From Aurantibacter_A sp039941195 (GTDB lineage: Bacteria > Bacteroidota > Bacteroidia > Flavobacteriales > Flavobacteriaceae), in NCBI RefSeq assembly GCF_039941195.1, contig NZ_JBDVFA010000012.1:1-64000 (forward strand): 64,000 nucleotides of DNA, in the 5' to 3' direction. Both the position numbers and the translations under genes were made by a program. The notes beneath the pieces are model-generated. The model was not told where the DNA came from, did no database searches, and saw nothing but the letters and a program-made list of their open reading frames with translations. Positions 1-9,093 of this stretch are shown in pieces; within the stretch, counting starts at the first letter, position 1, and every line of letters begins with the position of its first letter.

Positions 1-627
1 GTTTTCATCGCCTTTATAGTAAGCGCCTGCAACACTTAAGATTTTTACGGCTTTAACAACTCCCGTATTAGGAATGTGGCCACCTCTACATAAATCAGTA
101 AAAGTGCTATGGTCACAGAATGTAATTGTGCCATCTTCCAAATTGCTGATAAGATCAACTTTATATTCGTTTTTGCCTGTATAGTAGGACAATGCTTCTT
201 GTTTGCTAACTTCTCGCATCTTGAAGTCGTGTTTTTCACGAGCAATTTGAAGCATTTTGTCTTCTATAGATTTAAAATCTTTTTCAGACAGTGTTTCATT
301 ACCAAGGTCTACATCATAATAAAAACCATTCTCTATAGCTGGACCTACCCATAATTTCACATTTGGATAAAGTTCTTCTAAAGCCTGAGCCAAAATATGA
401 GCAGATGAGTGCCAAAATGCTTTTTTGCCTTCATTAGAACTCCAGGTATAAAGTATAAGCGACCCATCAGTTTCCAGTGGTGTTGTAGTTTCTACAATAG
501 TATCGTCAAATTTGGCAGAAATAACATTTCTTGCTAATCCTTCACTAATACTTCTGGCAACATCAAAAGGTGTGACACCCTTATCGTATTCTTTTATGCT
601 TCCGTCTGGTAATGTAATTTTAATCAT
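1..627 (-). CDS. thrS: Threonine--tRNA ligase, N-terminal part (cut by window edge)
   Basis: Charges tRNA-Thr with threonine in the cytoplasm. Only the first 209 residues are here; the gene continues past base 1. Visible: an N-terminal TGS domain (about residues 1-60, starting MIKITLPDGS) and the second editing domain that removes mischarged serine, with its metal-site-like motifs HSSAH (H73, H77) and CRGGH (C180, H184). The catalytic core lies outside the window. The ATG at 627-625 is the only sensible start because the TGS domain begins directly there. A TAnnTTTG element lies 25 bases upstream on the same strand. The identification is firm; completeness cannot be judged. Confidence 0.95.
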   Translation of the reverse strand, partial: MIKITLPDGSIKEYDKGVTPFDVARSISEGLARNVISAKFDDTIVETTTPLETDGSLILYTWSSNEGKKAFWHSSAHILAQALEELYPNVKLWVGPAIENGFYYDVDLGNETLSEKDFKSIEDKMLQIAREKHDFKMREVSKQEALSYYTGKNEYKVDLISNLEDGTITFCDHSTFTDLCRGGHIPNTGVVKAVKILSVAGAYYKGDEN

Positions 628-651
628 ATTCTACTTCTCAAAATAAGATGG

Positions 652-659
652 CAAAGATA
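652..659 (-). promoter_or_regulatory. Candidate -7 promoter element for thrS
   Basis: On the minus strand the sequence reads TATCTTTG, a perfect match to the Bacteroidota -7 consensus TAnnTTTG, about 25 bases before the thrS ATG. I see no convincing TTTG -33 box at the expected spacing, so this rests on the -7 element alone. Confidence 0.45.
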
Positions 660-823
660 ATGAACTCAAGCCTACTAATATATACTTAGGGCGGTACTTT
701 TTAGAAGGTAATAAAGTTTTATGATTTTTTGAGTATAACGCTATATTGTACAATTTAAATTTATGGAGTTTTCTTGTATATTCACATAGTTTTTAACCTC
801 CCCTTTTTTTAAATATTTGATTT

Positions 824-2701
824 ATGAGGATTTTTATATGCCTAATTTTCACCGCACTTTTCTTTTATTCTTGTGGAGATAAACCTGTTGATGTTGAATC
901 AACTCAAATAGAAATCGACCCCGTCAATTATTTACCTTTTGAAAAGATTAAATTGGAAAATTTGTCAGATTTCGAGCAAGTTTCTGAAAATTGGACAATA
1001 GCGGCAAGTGCTTTTGTAGACAGGACTGAAGATAAGACTATTACTTCAACTGAAGGAGTGGGAGTATTAGTGAATAAACCGGAGGAAGGGAGAATGGGTA
1101 ATCTCTTTACTAAATTTGAACATGGTGACATAGAGTTAGAAGTAGACGTTATGATGCCTAAAAATTCGAATTCAGGGATATACTTTCAGGGTCGATATGA
1201 AATTCAACTATTTGATAGTTGGGGAGTTGAAAAACCAACTTATACGGATATTGGTGGAATTTACGAAGGTGATGAACATGAAGGCGTAAAAGGATTTGAC
1301 GGGCAGGCACCAAATATTAATGCCGCTAAATCACCTGGACTCTGGCAACATTTCAAAATAATTTTTCATGCACCAAAATTTGATGATTTGGGCAATAAAA
1401 TAAGGAATGCACAATTTGAGAAAGTTTGGTTAAATGGGGTGTTAATTCATGAGAATGCTGAAGTTACCACTCCTACAAGAGCGTCTGCTTTTAAAAATGA
1501 GCAGAAGACAGGACCGCTAATGATACAGGGCGATCATGGTCCCGTTGCCTTTAAGAATATCAGCTATAAATTATACGATGATAAAAGTGTTTCACTTTCG
1601 AATTTGAAATTGATTGAATATGAGAATAAGGAACAATTAATGCCTAACATAGATAGTTTAGTGCCGATAAGAGAAATAGTTGTCGATTCTATTTCTGTTC
1701 AAATGGTAAGTGGCGTTCGAACTCAAAGAATTTTAAAGTTTACAGGTGAATTACAAATACCTAGCAACGGTGAGTATCTTTTTGATTTAAAAGTTAATCA
1801 AGGTGGCGCTCAATTTATAGTTGATTCCGACACACTAATTAATCTAAATGGTAATTATTATTTGGATTCTTTAGGATTAGCAACCGTCAATTTGAAGACA
1901 GGCCTAACACCATTTACACTTATATATAATAAGCACAATCCTTGGGTAAAAGGTTTTAGTTTAGAAGTAGAGGGTCCAGGACTACAAAAGAGAGCTCTAC
2001 AAGCCCCTAAATCTCTAGATTTGTCAAAGAATAAACCGACAGAAAGCATTAATGTTGACGTCTTGGATGAGACTATTACACAACGTAGTTTTTTAATGCA
2101 TAATGGAAATAAAAGGACACATTGCATTTCAGTTGGCACACCAGAAAAAATTAATTATGCCTATGATTTAAACTTAGGAACATTATTGAAAGTGTGGAGC
2201 GGAAGATTCTTAGATGCTACACCAATGTGGCATAGTAGGGGACAAGAACAATTAGCTCTTCCTGCTGGTTTTACCGTTTCGTTTGATGGAGATTTAGCAT
2301 TTTATAAACTAGAAAACAACAAGGCCATTTGGCCAATGGAAGGGAAGGTAAATAGAAAGCAAATGGGCTATGAGTTGGACAGGAATAGGGTGCCAACATT
2401 TTTATCGCAAATAGGGAATAGTGTTATTTCTGATAAAATGATACCATCTAACAAGCAACGTGCCATAAAACGAATTATTAATATAAAAGGTGATGAAGAA
2501 ATTTGGCATAAAATTGCATCAGGAGAATCAATAGTTGCTCTGCCTGATGGCACATACCTTGTTAATGACGAGAGTTATTTTATAGCTTTTGATGTAGGAG
2601 ATTCCACGAAGCCGATAATACGAAATAGCGAAGGAATGGATCAGTTGTTAATTGAAATTCCGGCTGGAGAACATTTAATTGAATATAATATTATCTGGTA
2701 A
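824..2701 (+). CDS. DUF1080 (3-keto-disaccharide hydrolase family) lipoprotein with PA14-like domain
   Basis: A 625-residue lipoprotein: hydrophobic signal ending in a lipobox with Cys17. Residues about 35-245 form a DUF1080 domain, seen in the signatures NSGIYFQGRYEIQLFD and QGDHGPVAFKNI; this concanavalin-like family is now named 3-keto-disaccharide hydrolase. Residues about 285-395 look like a PA14/carbohydrate-binding beta domain. The last 200 residues resemble a domain found in some heme-binding dehydrogenase proteins, but there is no CXXCH heme motif. Three bases separate it from the next gene, so the two are probably co-transcribed. Context with Gfo/Idh/MocA and ThuA-like genes supports a role in glycoside breakdown through 3-keto sugars; the substrate is unknown. 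Confidence 0.8.
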   Translation: MRIFICLIFTALFFYSCGDKPVDVESTQIEIDPVNYLPFEKIKLENLSDFEQVSENWTIAASAFVDRTEDKTITSTEGVGVLVNKPEEGRMGNLFTKFEHGDIELEVDVMMPKNSNSGIYFQGRYEIQLFDSWGVEKPTYTDIGGIYEGDEHEGVKGFDGQAPNINAAKSPGLWQHFKIIFHAPKFDDLGNKIRNAQFEKVWLNGVLIHENAEVTTPTRASAFKNEQKTGPLMIQGDHGPVAFKNISYKLYDDKSVSLSNLKLIEYENKEQLMPNIDSLVPIREIVVDSISVQMVSGVRTQRILKFTGELQIPSNGEYLFDLKVNQGGAQFIVDSDTLINLNGNYYLDSLGLATVNLKTGLTPFTLIYNKHNPWVKGFSLEVEGPGLQKRALQAPKSLDLSKNKPTESINVDVLDETITQRSFLMHNGNKRTHCISVGTPEKINYAYDLNLGTLLKVWSGRFLDATPMWHSRGQEQLALPAGFTVSFDGDLAFYKLENNKAIWPMEGKVNRKQMGYELDRNRVPTFLSQIGNSVISDKMIPSNKQRAIKRIINIKGDEEIWHKIASGESIVALPDGTYLVNDESYFIAFDVGDSTKPIIRNSEGMDQLLIEIPAGEHLIEYNIIW

Positions 2702-2704
2702 AAT

Positions 2705-4666
2705 ATGAATATGAGAATTATGAAGAAACTAATATTAGTATTTATATTATTAGGAATTGTAAATGTTAGCTATGCCCAAGAGAAATCGGATTTGGCTAAA
2801 AAAGAATCGAATTATTACAAAATAGTTGACGTGCCGATTCCTGATGATATAGAACTTGAGGTTGGTGGATTAGTGCTTACAGATAAGGATAAATTAGGAG
2901 TTTCCACAAGACATGGTGACGTTTGGCTAATTGATAAGCCCTATAGTCAAAAGCCTAATTATACTCGTTTTGCTCAAGGTCTTCATGAACCATTAGGTTT
3001 AAATTATAAAGATGGTAGTTTTTATTTGTCACAAAGAGGTGAATTAACACGTTTAACAGATAATGACGGAGATGATAAAGCCGATAGTTATAGAACTATT
3101 TATTCTTGGCCGCTTTCTGGTAATTATCACGACTATTCATACGGACCGAAATTTTTAGAAAATGGTGATATGTTGGTTACTTTAAATTTATCTTGGATTG
3201 GCCATGGGGCAAGTCTTGCAAAATGGAGAGGTTGGATGTTGAAAATTACACCTGAAGGAGAAATGACCCCATTTGCCACTGGTTTGCGCTCTCCATCAGG
3301 ATTTGAGATTAACGCTGAAGGAGATATTTTTTATACGGAGAACCAAGGAGATTGGGTGGGTTCTGGCAGGATGACCCATTTAGAAAAAGGAGATTTTGCT
3401 GGTAACCCCGAAGGCTTAGTCTGGTCTGGCGATGAACAGTCACCGTTAAAGCTCAAAATGGAGGATATCGAAAGGGAATCAGGACTTAGTCTTTATGAGT
3501 ACTCTAAAAAGGTTCCAGAATTAAAAGCGCCTGCAATTTGGTTTCCACATACTATACAAGGCATTTCAACTTCCGATATTTTATATGATACCACAGGGGG
3601 TAAATTTGGTCCGTTTGAAGGTCAAATATTTGTTGGGGATCAAGGGCATAGTAAAATAATGCGTGTTTTCATGGAAAAAGTTAACGGAGTCTATCAAGGA
3701 GCATCTTTTAATTTTGTTGAAGGGTTTTCCTCGGGCATACTTCGTATGATTTGGGGTAGCGATAACAGTATGTTTGTTGGTATGACGAGTAGGGGGTGGA
3801 GATCTACTGGAGGGGCTGAATTTGGTTTACAGCGTTTAATTTGGAATGGTAAAACTCCTTTTGAAATAAAAACAATGAAAGCCAAAGCTGATGGATTTGA
3901 ATTAGAATTTACAAAGCCAATAAATATTAAAATGGCGAATAAAATTGAGAGTTATCAGATTACAAGTTTTAACTACAAATATCATTATAACTATGGTAGT
4001 CCCATAGTTGGACAGCAAAAAGCTTTGGTGACAAATGCTGAAGTTTCCAAAGATGGCCTTAGTGTTAAGTTAACCGTTGATGGTATGCGATTAGGTTTTA
4101 TTCATCAACTTAAAGTGCCTAATTTGGAGTCAATTAATGGAGAAAAGATATTACATGATACTGGATATTACACCTTGAATGAAGTACCTGGAGGTAAATT
4201 AATTTCACAACCAACAGAAAGTATGGCGAATGCAAAAGCAGGTGTACTTCAAGAGAAAAGGGTTAATATAATGCCAATAACTTGGATAAATGGGGTTGAT
4301 AAACAAATAGTTATTAGCACTAAGCCTGGTCTTAAATACGATATTGAAGAATTAGAATTGGAGGCAAATACTAAAGTTGAAATTACATTTAATAATAATG
4401 ACGATATGATGCATAATCTGGTGATCACGCAAAAAGATGACGCCGTTGATGAAGTAGCACAATTAGCATTAAAATTAGGATTAGACGGTCCAGATATGAA
4501 CTACGTGCCAGAAACTGATTTAGTTATTGCCCATAGTGGAATACTTGAGCCAGATTCTTCTGAAAAGGTTTTCTTTCAAACACCTAAAACCCCAGGTCAA
4601 TATTGGATTGTTTGTACCTTCCCAGGTCACGCAAGTGTTATGCGTATTAAGTTGATTATAAAGTAA
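2705..4666 (+). CDS. Exported beta-propeller (sugar dehydrogenase-like) protein with C-terminal blue-copper domain
   Basis: A 653-residue secreted protein with a cleavable signal peptide (hydrophobic stretch ending VSYAQE). Residues about 40-380 resemble the six-bladed propeller of glucose/sorbosone dehydrogenase-type proteins (for example GLRSPSGFEINAEGDIFYTE). A linker beta region follows. The last 110 residues are a plastocyanin/azurin-type cupredoxin, with the usual four ligands visible as H570, C637, H642 and M646 (VCTFPGHASVM). The fusion suggests an oxidoreductase that hands electrons to its own copper centre, but whether the propeller binds PQQ cannot be told from sequence. Internal Met3 and Met6 are alternative starts. 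Probably in an operon with the upstream DUF1080 gene. Confidence 0.8.
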   Translation: MNMRIMKKLILVFILLGIVNVSYAQEKSDLAKKESNYYKIVDVPIPDDIELEVGGLVLTDKDKLGVSTRHGDVWLIDKPYSQKPNYTRFAQGLHEPLGLNYKDGSFYLSQRGELTRLTDNDGDDKADSYRTIYSWPLSGNYHDYSYGPKFLENGDMLVTLNLSWIGHGASLAKWRGWMLKITPEGEMTPFATGLRSPSGFEINAEGDIFYTENQGDWVGSGRMTHLEKGDFAGNPEGLVWSGDEQSPLKLKMEDIERESGLSLYEYSKKVPELKAPAIWFPHTIQGISTSDILYDTTGGKFGPFEGQIFVGDQGHSKIMRVFMEKVNGVYQGASFNFVEGFSSGILRMIWGSDNSMFVGMTSRGWRSTGGAEFGLQRLIWNGKTPFEIKTMKAKADGFELEFTKPINIKMANKIESYQITSFNYKYHYNYGSPIVGQQKALVTNAEVSKDGLSVKLTVDGMRLGFIHQLKVPNLESINGEKILHDTGYYTLNEVPGGKLISQPTESMANAKAGVLQEKRVNIMPITWINGVDKQIVISTKPGLKYDIEELELEANTKVEITFNNNDDMMHNLVITQKDDAVDEVAQLALKLGLDGPDMNYVPETDLVIAHSGILEPDSSEKVFFQTPKTPGQYWIVCTFPGHASVMRIKLIIK

Positions 4667-4695
4667 AGTTATAGCTAAAAACTTGTACAGATTTA

Positions 4696-5328
4696 ATGCG
4701 TCAGAATACGGAATTAGAAAATGAAGAACGCTTAAATACCATTTCTCATGGTGTAGGATTCGTTTTGGCGATTTTAGGAATGATATTATTGTTGTTGCAA
4801 AATTCAAAAAAATCTCATTTTTCCACGGTGAGTATTGTTGTCTATAGCTTAACGTTAATTTCTATGTTTGGAGTGTCTACGCTATATCACTATTCTAAAA
4901 ATCCAATTTTAAAAAAGAAATTACGAATAGTAGACCACATTAACATTTACTTCTTAATTGCAGGGACATATACACCTGTAGCACTAATTACATTAATAAG
5001 TGGTAATGGATGGTTAATTTTGTATGTAGTGTGGGCTTTTGCAATCTTTGGCACTTTTTTCAAGATATATTATACAGGCAAGTTTGAATTTTTGTCCTTG
5101 TTGTTATATGCCATTATGGGTTGGTTAATAGTGATTGATATTGATAATTTATCCAATTCACTGCCGAAATTGGGGATGTATTTATTATGGTTAGGCGGAG
5201 CATTTTATACAATTGGAATTATCTTTTATGCGATTAGGCGTATTCCCAATAATCATTTTATTTGGCACTTATTTGTAATAGGTGGAGCTATAAGTCATTG
5301 GTTAATGATTTATTGGGCAGTGGTTTAA
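4696..5328 (+). CDS. Hemolysin III / YqfA-type (PAQR superfamily) membrane protein
   Basis: A 210-residue integral membrane protein with about seven hydrophobic segments. The N-terminal motif NTISHGVGFVLA with its His, the central segment around STLYHYSKNP and the C-terminal IWHLFVIGGAISHW are the conserved His-bearing motifs of the hemolysin III/TrhA family, related to eukaryotic PAQR receptors. Despite the name, members are thought to act in membrane homeostasis rather than as toxins. It lies 29 bases after the copper-domain gene and may be co-transcribed, but nothing ties it functionally to the sugar locus. Confidence 0.85.
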   Translation: MRQNTELENEERLNTISHGVGFVLAILGMILLLLQNSKKSHFSTVSIVVYSLTLISMFGVSTLYHYSKNPILKKKLRIVDHINIYFLIAGTYTPVALITLISGNGWLILYVVWAFAIFGTFFKIYYTGKFEFLSLLLYAIMGWLIVIDIDNLSNSLPKLGMYLLWLGGAFYTIGIIFYAIRRIPNNHFIWHLFVIGGAISHWLMIYWAVV

Positions 5329-5362
5329 AGTAATAACAACTATTTTCGAAAAAAGATAAAAA

Positions 5363-6283
5363 TCAAGGTTTGCCAATTGGGGAATCGTCACATTTTAAAT
5401 CTCCTACTACGTATTGCATACCATCCAAGAAAAATTGTAGTAATTCTGGATTCTCTAAACTTTGGGCATTATGCGATGGCGATGTGTAAAAAACTCTTCC
5501 TTTACCATATTTTTTTATCCATGCAACATAAATAATCTCATCCTTAACTTCTTTTTTCTGTCCTTCAATTTTATCTACTTCCATATAAAGCAAAGGTCTA
5601 AAGTTAAGTTCTGAATATGCATTTTTAAAAAAGTACGGTTCATCAACATGAGTTAGGCCATTCCCTTTAAATGCTTGTACCATTGGATGATTTGAGTCTA
5701 CTTCTTTTACATGTATTTCTTGTTGTTTTGGGTGATAATCAAAACTTCCACCTGTTAGTCTACTAAATGGCATCGAGTTATTTTGAATAGTAATAGCGCC
5801 ATGTAGTAACATTAATCCACCACCTTTAGCAATGAAATTCATGAAGTTTTGTTCATATATAGCAGCTTTCGTTTTAATTTCGATATCGCTTAAAGAAGTA
5901 TTCTGGCTTAGTAAATCATTAAATAAATCACGATTCGGTCCACTAGGGTTAGAATTATTTAAGATAACAGCATCGTATTTATTAAGGTTTTTCTTTTCAA
6001 ATTGTTCAATATCAAAGCCGATATGTACTTCAAAAACACCTGACTTTTTTGCCATAATTTTCAGCAATTCTATATTATGCGGAATAGTCCAATGATCAAA
6101 ACCTGTAGCTTTCGAAAAAACTAATATTTTCTTTTTAGTTACATTTTTAACTGTTGGCTCAGAAGGAGCTAGCTTTTCAATTTTAGATAGCCATTCATCA
6201 TCGATTTTAACTACCTCTAAGCTTTGAGCTGAAATGGTATTAATAAAAAAAAGAAGTAATAATGTAGATAAAAATCTATTCAT
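5363..6283 (-). CDS. ThuA-like (trehalose utilisation) domain protein, exported
   Basis: A 306-residue protein with a signal peptide (MNRFLSTLLLLFF to ISAQ). The rest is one ThuA domain, a class I glutamine-amidotransferase-like fold: the N-terminal strand ILVFSKATGFDH, the middle LMLLHGAI and GGSFDYHP, then HVDEPYFF and the closing GKGRVFYTSPSH are family hallmarks. ThuA works with ThuB (a Gfo/Idh/MocA enzyme) in rhizobial disaccharide use through 3-keto sugars, which matches the neighbours here. I chose the ATG at 6283 rather than 6334 because the signal peptide starts there and the extra 17 residues are polar and overlap a palindrome that looks like an operator. It is transcribed divergently from the DUF6807 gene. 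Confidence 0.85.
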   Translation of the reverse strand: MNRFLSTLLLLFFINTISAQSLEVVKIDDEWLSKIEKLAPSEPTVKNVTKKKILVFSKATGFDHWTIPHNIELLKIMAKKSGVFEVHIGFDIEQFEKKNLNKYDAVILNNSNPSGPNRDLFNDLLSQNTSLSDIEIKTKAAIYEQNFMNFIAKGGGLMLLHGAITIQNNSMPFSRLTGGSFDYHPKQQEIHVKEVDSNHPMVQAFKGNGLTHVDEPYFFKNAYSELNFRPLLYMEVDKIEGQKKEVKDEIIYVAWIKKYGKGRVFYTSPSHNAQSLENPELLQFFLDGMQYVVGDLKCDDSPIGKP

Positions 6284-6306
6284 GGTTGTCGTTTTTTGTG
6301 ATTTAT

Positions 6307-6320
6307 CGTTAACGTTAACG
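6307..6320. promoter_or_regulatory. Perfect 14-base palindrome, candidate operator
   Basis: CGTTAACGTTAACG is its own reverse complement and is centred on a CG step, as LacI-family operators are. It lies 24 bases upstream of the ThuA-like start, downstream of a possible -7 element for that gene, where a bound repressor would block transcription. No regulator gene is present nearby, so the assignment is inference. Confidence 0.4.
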
Positions 6321-6348
6321 TTTTTGTTGCACACTTTTTCTATTTTTT

Positions 6349-6356
6349 CAAAAGTA
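6349..6356 (-). promoter_or_regulatory. Possible -7 promoter element for the ThuA-like gene
   Basis: The minus strand reads TACTTTTG, matching TAnnTTTG, about 65 bases before the ThuA-like ATG. Transcription from here would place the palindrome at 6307-6320 inside the early transcribed region. There is no clear -33 box. Confidence 0.3.
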
Positions 6357-6419
6357 ATTGTAAATTACGGAATAATTACAAGAATTTAAGGTATTATTTT
6401 AATTGTCAAAAGCAAGTCA

Positions 6420-7661
6420 ATGAGAATTATAAAAGGAAATTTAACGCTATTCTTTTTCCTAGTTTTATGTATAAGTTGCAAACAAAATGATGAACTTACT
6501 TTTGAGGTGGACAGTTATAAGGATAAGATGGGTGTTGTTCCAATCTTTGTAAATACAGATATTTTAAGAGGAAAAAACATTGACAATTACGCGCTTTTTC
6601 AAAATAAAAACAATGTTAATTATCAGCTAGAAGGAGATAAAGTTTGGTTTTTGCATAACCCTGATAAAGGTAATTCTTACGTTTTTAAGGAAACACAGAA
6701 AGATGGTAATTCTTCATTAGTTAATAATTTGGAAGTTGAAAAGAAAAATGGAAACCTTCAATTAATGCTCAAAGAATCACCAGTGGTTTCGTATCGATAT
6801 GAAATGACGTACCCACCGGAAGGAATCGATTCAATTTTTAAAAAATCAGGATTTATTCATCCAATACTTACGCCAAAAGGAGACACTTTAACTAGAATTC
6901 AACCGTCAGATCATTATCATCACTATGGTTTATGGGGGCCATGGACACATACTAGAATAGACACAACTAGAGTAGATTTTTGGAATTTGGGTGAAGGGAT
7001 GGGTACCGTACTATTTAAAGAAATTAAGGATACTATATCGGGCGATATATTTTCGTCATTTACTGCTGCTCAAGAGCATATCGATTTTAAAACACAAGAT
7101 GCACCACAAGTTGCTTTAAATGAAAATTTACAAGTGCAAATTTGGGATTTAGATCGAGATGATCGCTATATGTTTGATTATAATACTTCGTTTAGTTCTC
7201 CATTAGAAAATGGTATTTTATTTGAACAATATAGATATGGAGGCGGCATTGGTTTACGATTTAATGAGCGCTGGAAAGCAGATAATTGCACCGTCTTAAC
7301 TTCTGAAGGAAACGACAGGATAACAGCTGATGGTACAAACGCGAAATGGTGTATCGTAACAGGTGAATCTTCTGATGGGAAGGGTACAAATGGAATTTTG
7401 TTTATGAGTCACCCTAAAAATCGAATGCATCCAGAACCTATGCGAATTTGGCCTATTGATGGAAATGGTGGAAGAGGAGATATGTTCTTTGAGTTTTGTC
7501 CGATTCGACATGAAGAATGGAAAATAGAACCGAATAAGATGTATGACTTAAAATATAGAATGGTGGTTTTCGAAGGTGAATTAAATGCTGAGGAAGCTGA
7601 ATTTTATTGGCAAACATTTGCTGCTCAACCAAAAGTAAAACAAATAAATCAACTCAATTAA
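6420..7661 (+). CDS. DUF6807 (PmoA family) lipoprotein
   Basis: A 413-residue protein with a lipoprotein signal (LFFFLVLCISCKQ). The body carries the signature of the PmoA/DUF6807 family, notably HPILTPKGDTLTRIQPSDHYHHYGLW split over residues about 145-175, rich in conserved His. The family name comes from an old link to methane oxygenase, which is not supported by function; members are typically found beside Gfo/Idh/MocA oxidoreductase genes and DUF1080 genes in Bacteroidota and Planctomycetota, as here. Its reaction is unknown to me. Five bases separate its stop from the next ATG, so the two form a transcription unit. Confidence 0.8.
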   Translation: MRIIKGNLTLFFFLVLCISCKQNDELTFEVDSYKDKMGVVPIFVNTDILRGKNIDNYALFQNKNNVNYQLEGDKVWFLHNPDKGNSYVFKETQKDGNSSLVNNLEVEKKNGNLQLMLKESPVVSYRYEMTYPPEGIDSIFKKSGFIHPILTPKGDTLTRIQPSDHYHHYGLWGPWTHTRIDTTRVDFWNLGEGMGTVLFKEIKDTISGDIFSSFTAAQEHIDFKTQDAPQVALNENLQVQIWDLDRDDRYMFDYNTSFSSPLENGILFEQYRYGGGIGLRFNERWKADNCTVLTSEGNDRITADGTNAKWCIVTGESSDGKGTNGILFMSHPKNRMHPEPMRIWPIDGNGGRGDMFFEFCPIRHEEWKIEPNKMYDLKYRMVVFEGELNAEEAEFYWQTFAAQPKVKQINQLN

Positions 7662-7666
7662 AAAAT

Positions 7667-9043
7667 ATGAAACGAAGAAATTTTATAAATAAAACGGCAC
7701 TAGGTACAGTGGCCGCTGTAGGTTTTCCAACAATTGTTCCTTCACATGTATTAGGGAAGGACGCACCAAGTAATAAAATCAATATTGGACAAATTGGATG
7801 TGGTAGAATTGCTCGAGACCACGATATTCATGATACGATTAGATTTGACCAGGCACATTATGTAGCTGTTTGTGATCTCGATTCAAAGCGTGCAGCAGAT
7901 GCTAAAGTTTTAGTGGATTCTTTTTACCAAGAAAAGACGGGTAAAAAGAAATACATGAACACTAAGGTTTATGGCGATTATCGCGAAATGTTATTAAATA
8001 AGGATATTGATGCAGTGGTAATTAGTACACCAGACCATTGGCATTCGCAACCAGCTATGGAAGCAGCAATTGCTGGAAAGGATATTTATGTACAAAAACC
8101 CACTTCATTAACAGTCCGAGAAGGACAACAATTAAGAGAAGCAGTTCAAAAAAATAATGTGATTCTTCAAGTAGGTACACAACAACGAGCAATGCCGCAA
8201 TTTAGGGTGGCTGCGGAGTTGGTAAGAAATGGAAGAATTGGAAAAGTGCATACAGTTAAAATAGGTTTGCCGGGGGATCCAGCAGGTCCAGAAGCTCCTG
8301 CAATGCCAATACCAAGCAATTTGAATTTTGATATGTGGTTGGGTTCTACTCCAGAAGTAGATTATACCGAAATTGGTGTTCACCCTCAAAATGATTATAG
8401 TAGACCTGGATGGTTACGTTCAAGAAACTATGGAGCAGGTATGATTACAGGTTGGGGACAACACCATTACGATTCAGCAGCGTGGGGAATGGATACTGAA
8501 TTAACAGGTCCGATTTCAGTAGAAGCGTTAGCCGAGTTTCCAAAATCTGGTTTATGGAATGTTCATGGAGACTTTTTCGTAAAGCATGAGTATGCAAACG
8601 GTATAACGGTTTACACCAGTGGAGGCTATACAAATGGTATTAAATATATTGGTGAGGACGGATGGATATTTGTATCACGAGGTTCGTATACGGCATCAGC
8701 TAGTGATCCAGTAGATAAAGAAAAAAGTGCTAAGGCACTTAACGCTTCGGATCCAAAAATTTTGGAAAGTGTAATTGGGGAAAATGAAATTCACTTAGAG
8801 AAAATAGATGACCAACATGGAAATTGGCTTGATTGTATTAAAACTAGGAAGCAACCAATATCGCCAATAGAAAAAGGACACAAAGCTTGTACTGTTTGTT
8901 TAATAAGTGATATTGCCATGCAGTTTGATAGGAAATTAGATTGGAATCCTGATACTGAGATGTTTATAAATGATGATGAAGCTAATGCCTTGTTGCGTCG
9001 CGAACAACGTAAACCTTATGGTACAGATAATGTAAAAGTGTAA
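7667..9043 (+). CDS. Tat-exported Gfo/Idh/MocA family oxidoreductase
   Basis: A 458-residue NAD(P)-dependent sugar oxidoreductase. The start MKRRNFINKTALG is a twin-arginine signal, so the protein is folded with its cofactor in the cytoplasm and then exported, as in glucose-fructose oxidoreductase. After it come a Rossmann nucleotide motif (GQIGCGRIARDHD), STPDHWHSQP, the catalytic-lysine region YVQKPT (usually EKP; Gln replaces Glu here), and GWGQHHYDSAAWGMD with the conserved His/Asp of the substrate site. I chose the ATG at 7667: the longer frame from 7607 lies inside the previous gene and would bury the Tat signal. A likely C3-dehydrogenase of the locus; the exact sugar is unknown. Confidence 0.88.
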   Translation: MKRRNFINKTALGTVAAVGFPTIVPSHVLGKDAPSNKINIGQIGCGRIARDHDIHDTIRFDQAHYVAVCDLDSKRAADAKVLVDSFYQEKTGKKKYMNTKVYGDYREMLLNKDIDAVVISTPDHWHSQPAMEAAIAGKDIYVQKPTSLTVREGQQLREAVQKNNVILQVGTQQRAMPQFRVAAELVRNGRIGKVHTVKIGLPGDPAGPEAPAMPIPSNLNFDMWLGSTPEVDYTEIGVHPQNDYSRPGWLRSRNYGAGMITGWGQHHYDSAAWGMDTELTGPISVEALAEFPKSGLWNVHGDFFVKHEYANGITVYTSGGYTNGIKYIGEDGWIFVSRGSYTASASDPVDKEKSAKALNASDPKILESVIGENEIHLEKIDDQHGNWLDCIKTRKQPISPIEKGHKACTVCLISDIAMQFDRKLDWNPDTEMFINDDEANALLRREQRKPYGTDNVKV

Positions 9044-9093
9044 CTATTATTTCATTATTTTTAGCTAATAAAGATGTCAATTAAATTAAAATA

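Noticed and set aside
4520..4807. Minus-strand open frame of 95 codons over the end of the copper-domain gene and the start of the hemolysin III gene
   Set aside because: It runs opposite to two genes with strong family matches and shows no motif or start signal.
4696..5328. Hemolysin III protein as a toxin
   Set aside because: Family members are multi-span PAQR-like proteins; the hemolysin name is historical and nothing nearby suggests a toxin system.
6284..6334. Longer start of the ThuA-like gene
   Set aside because: It adds 17 polar residues before a clean signal peptide and runs through the palindrome at 6307-6320.
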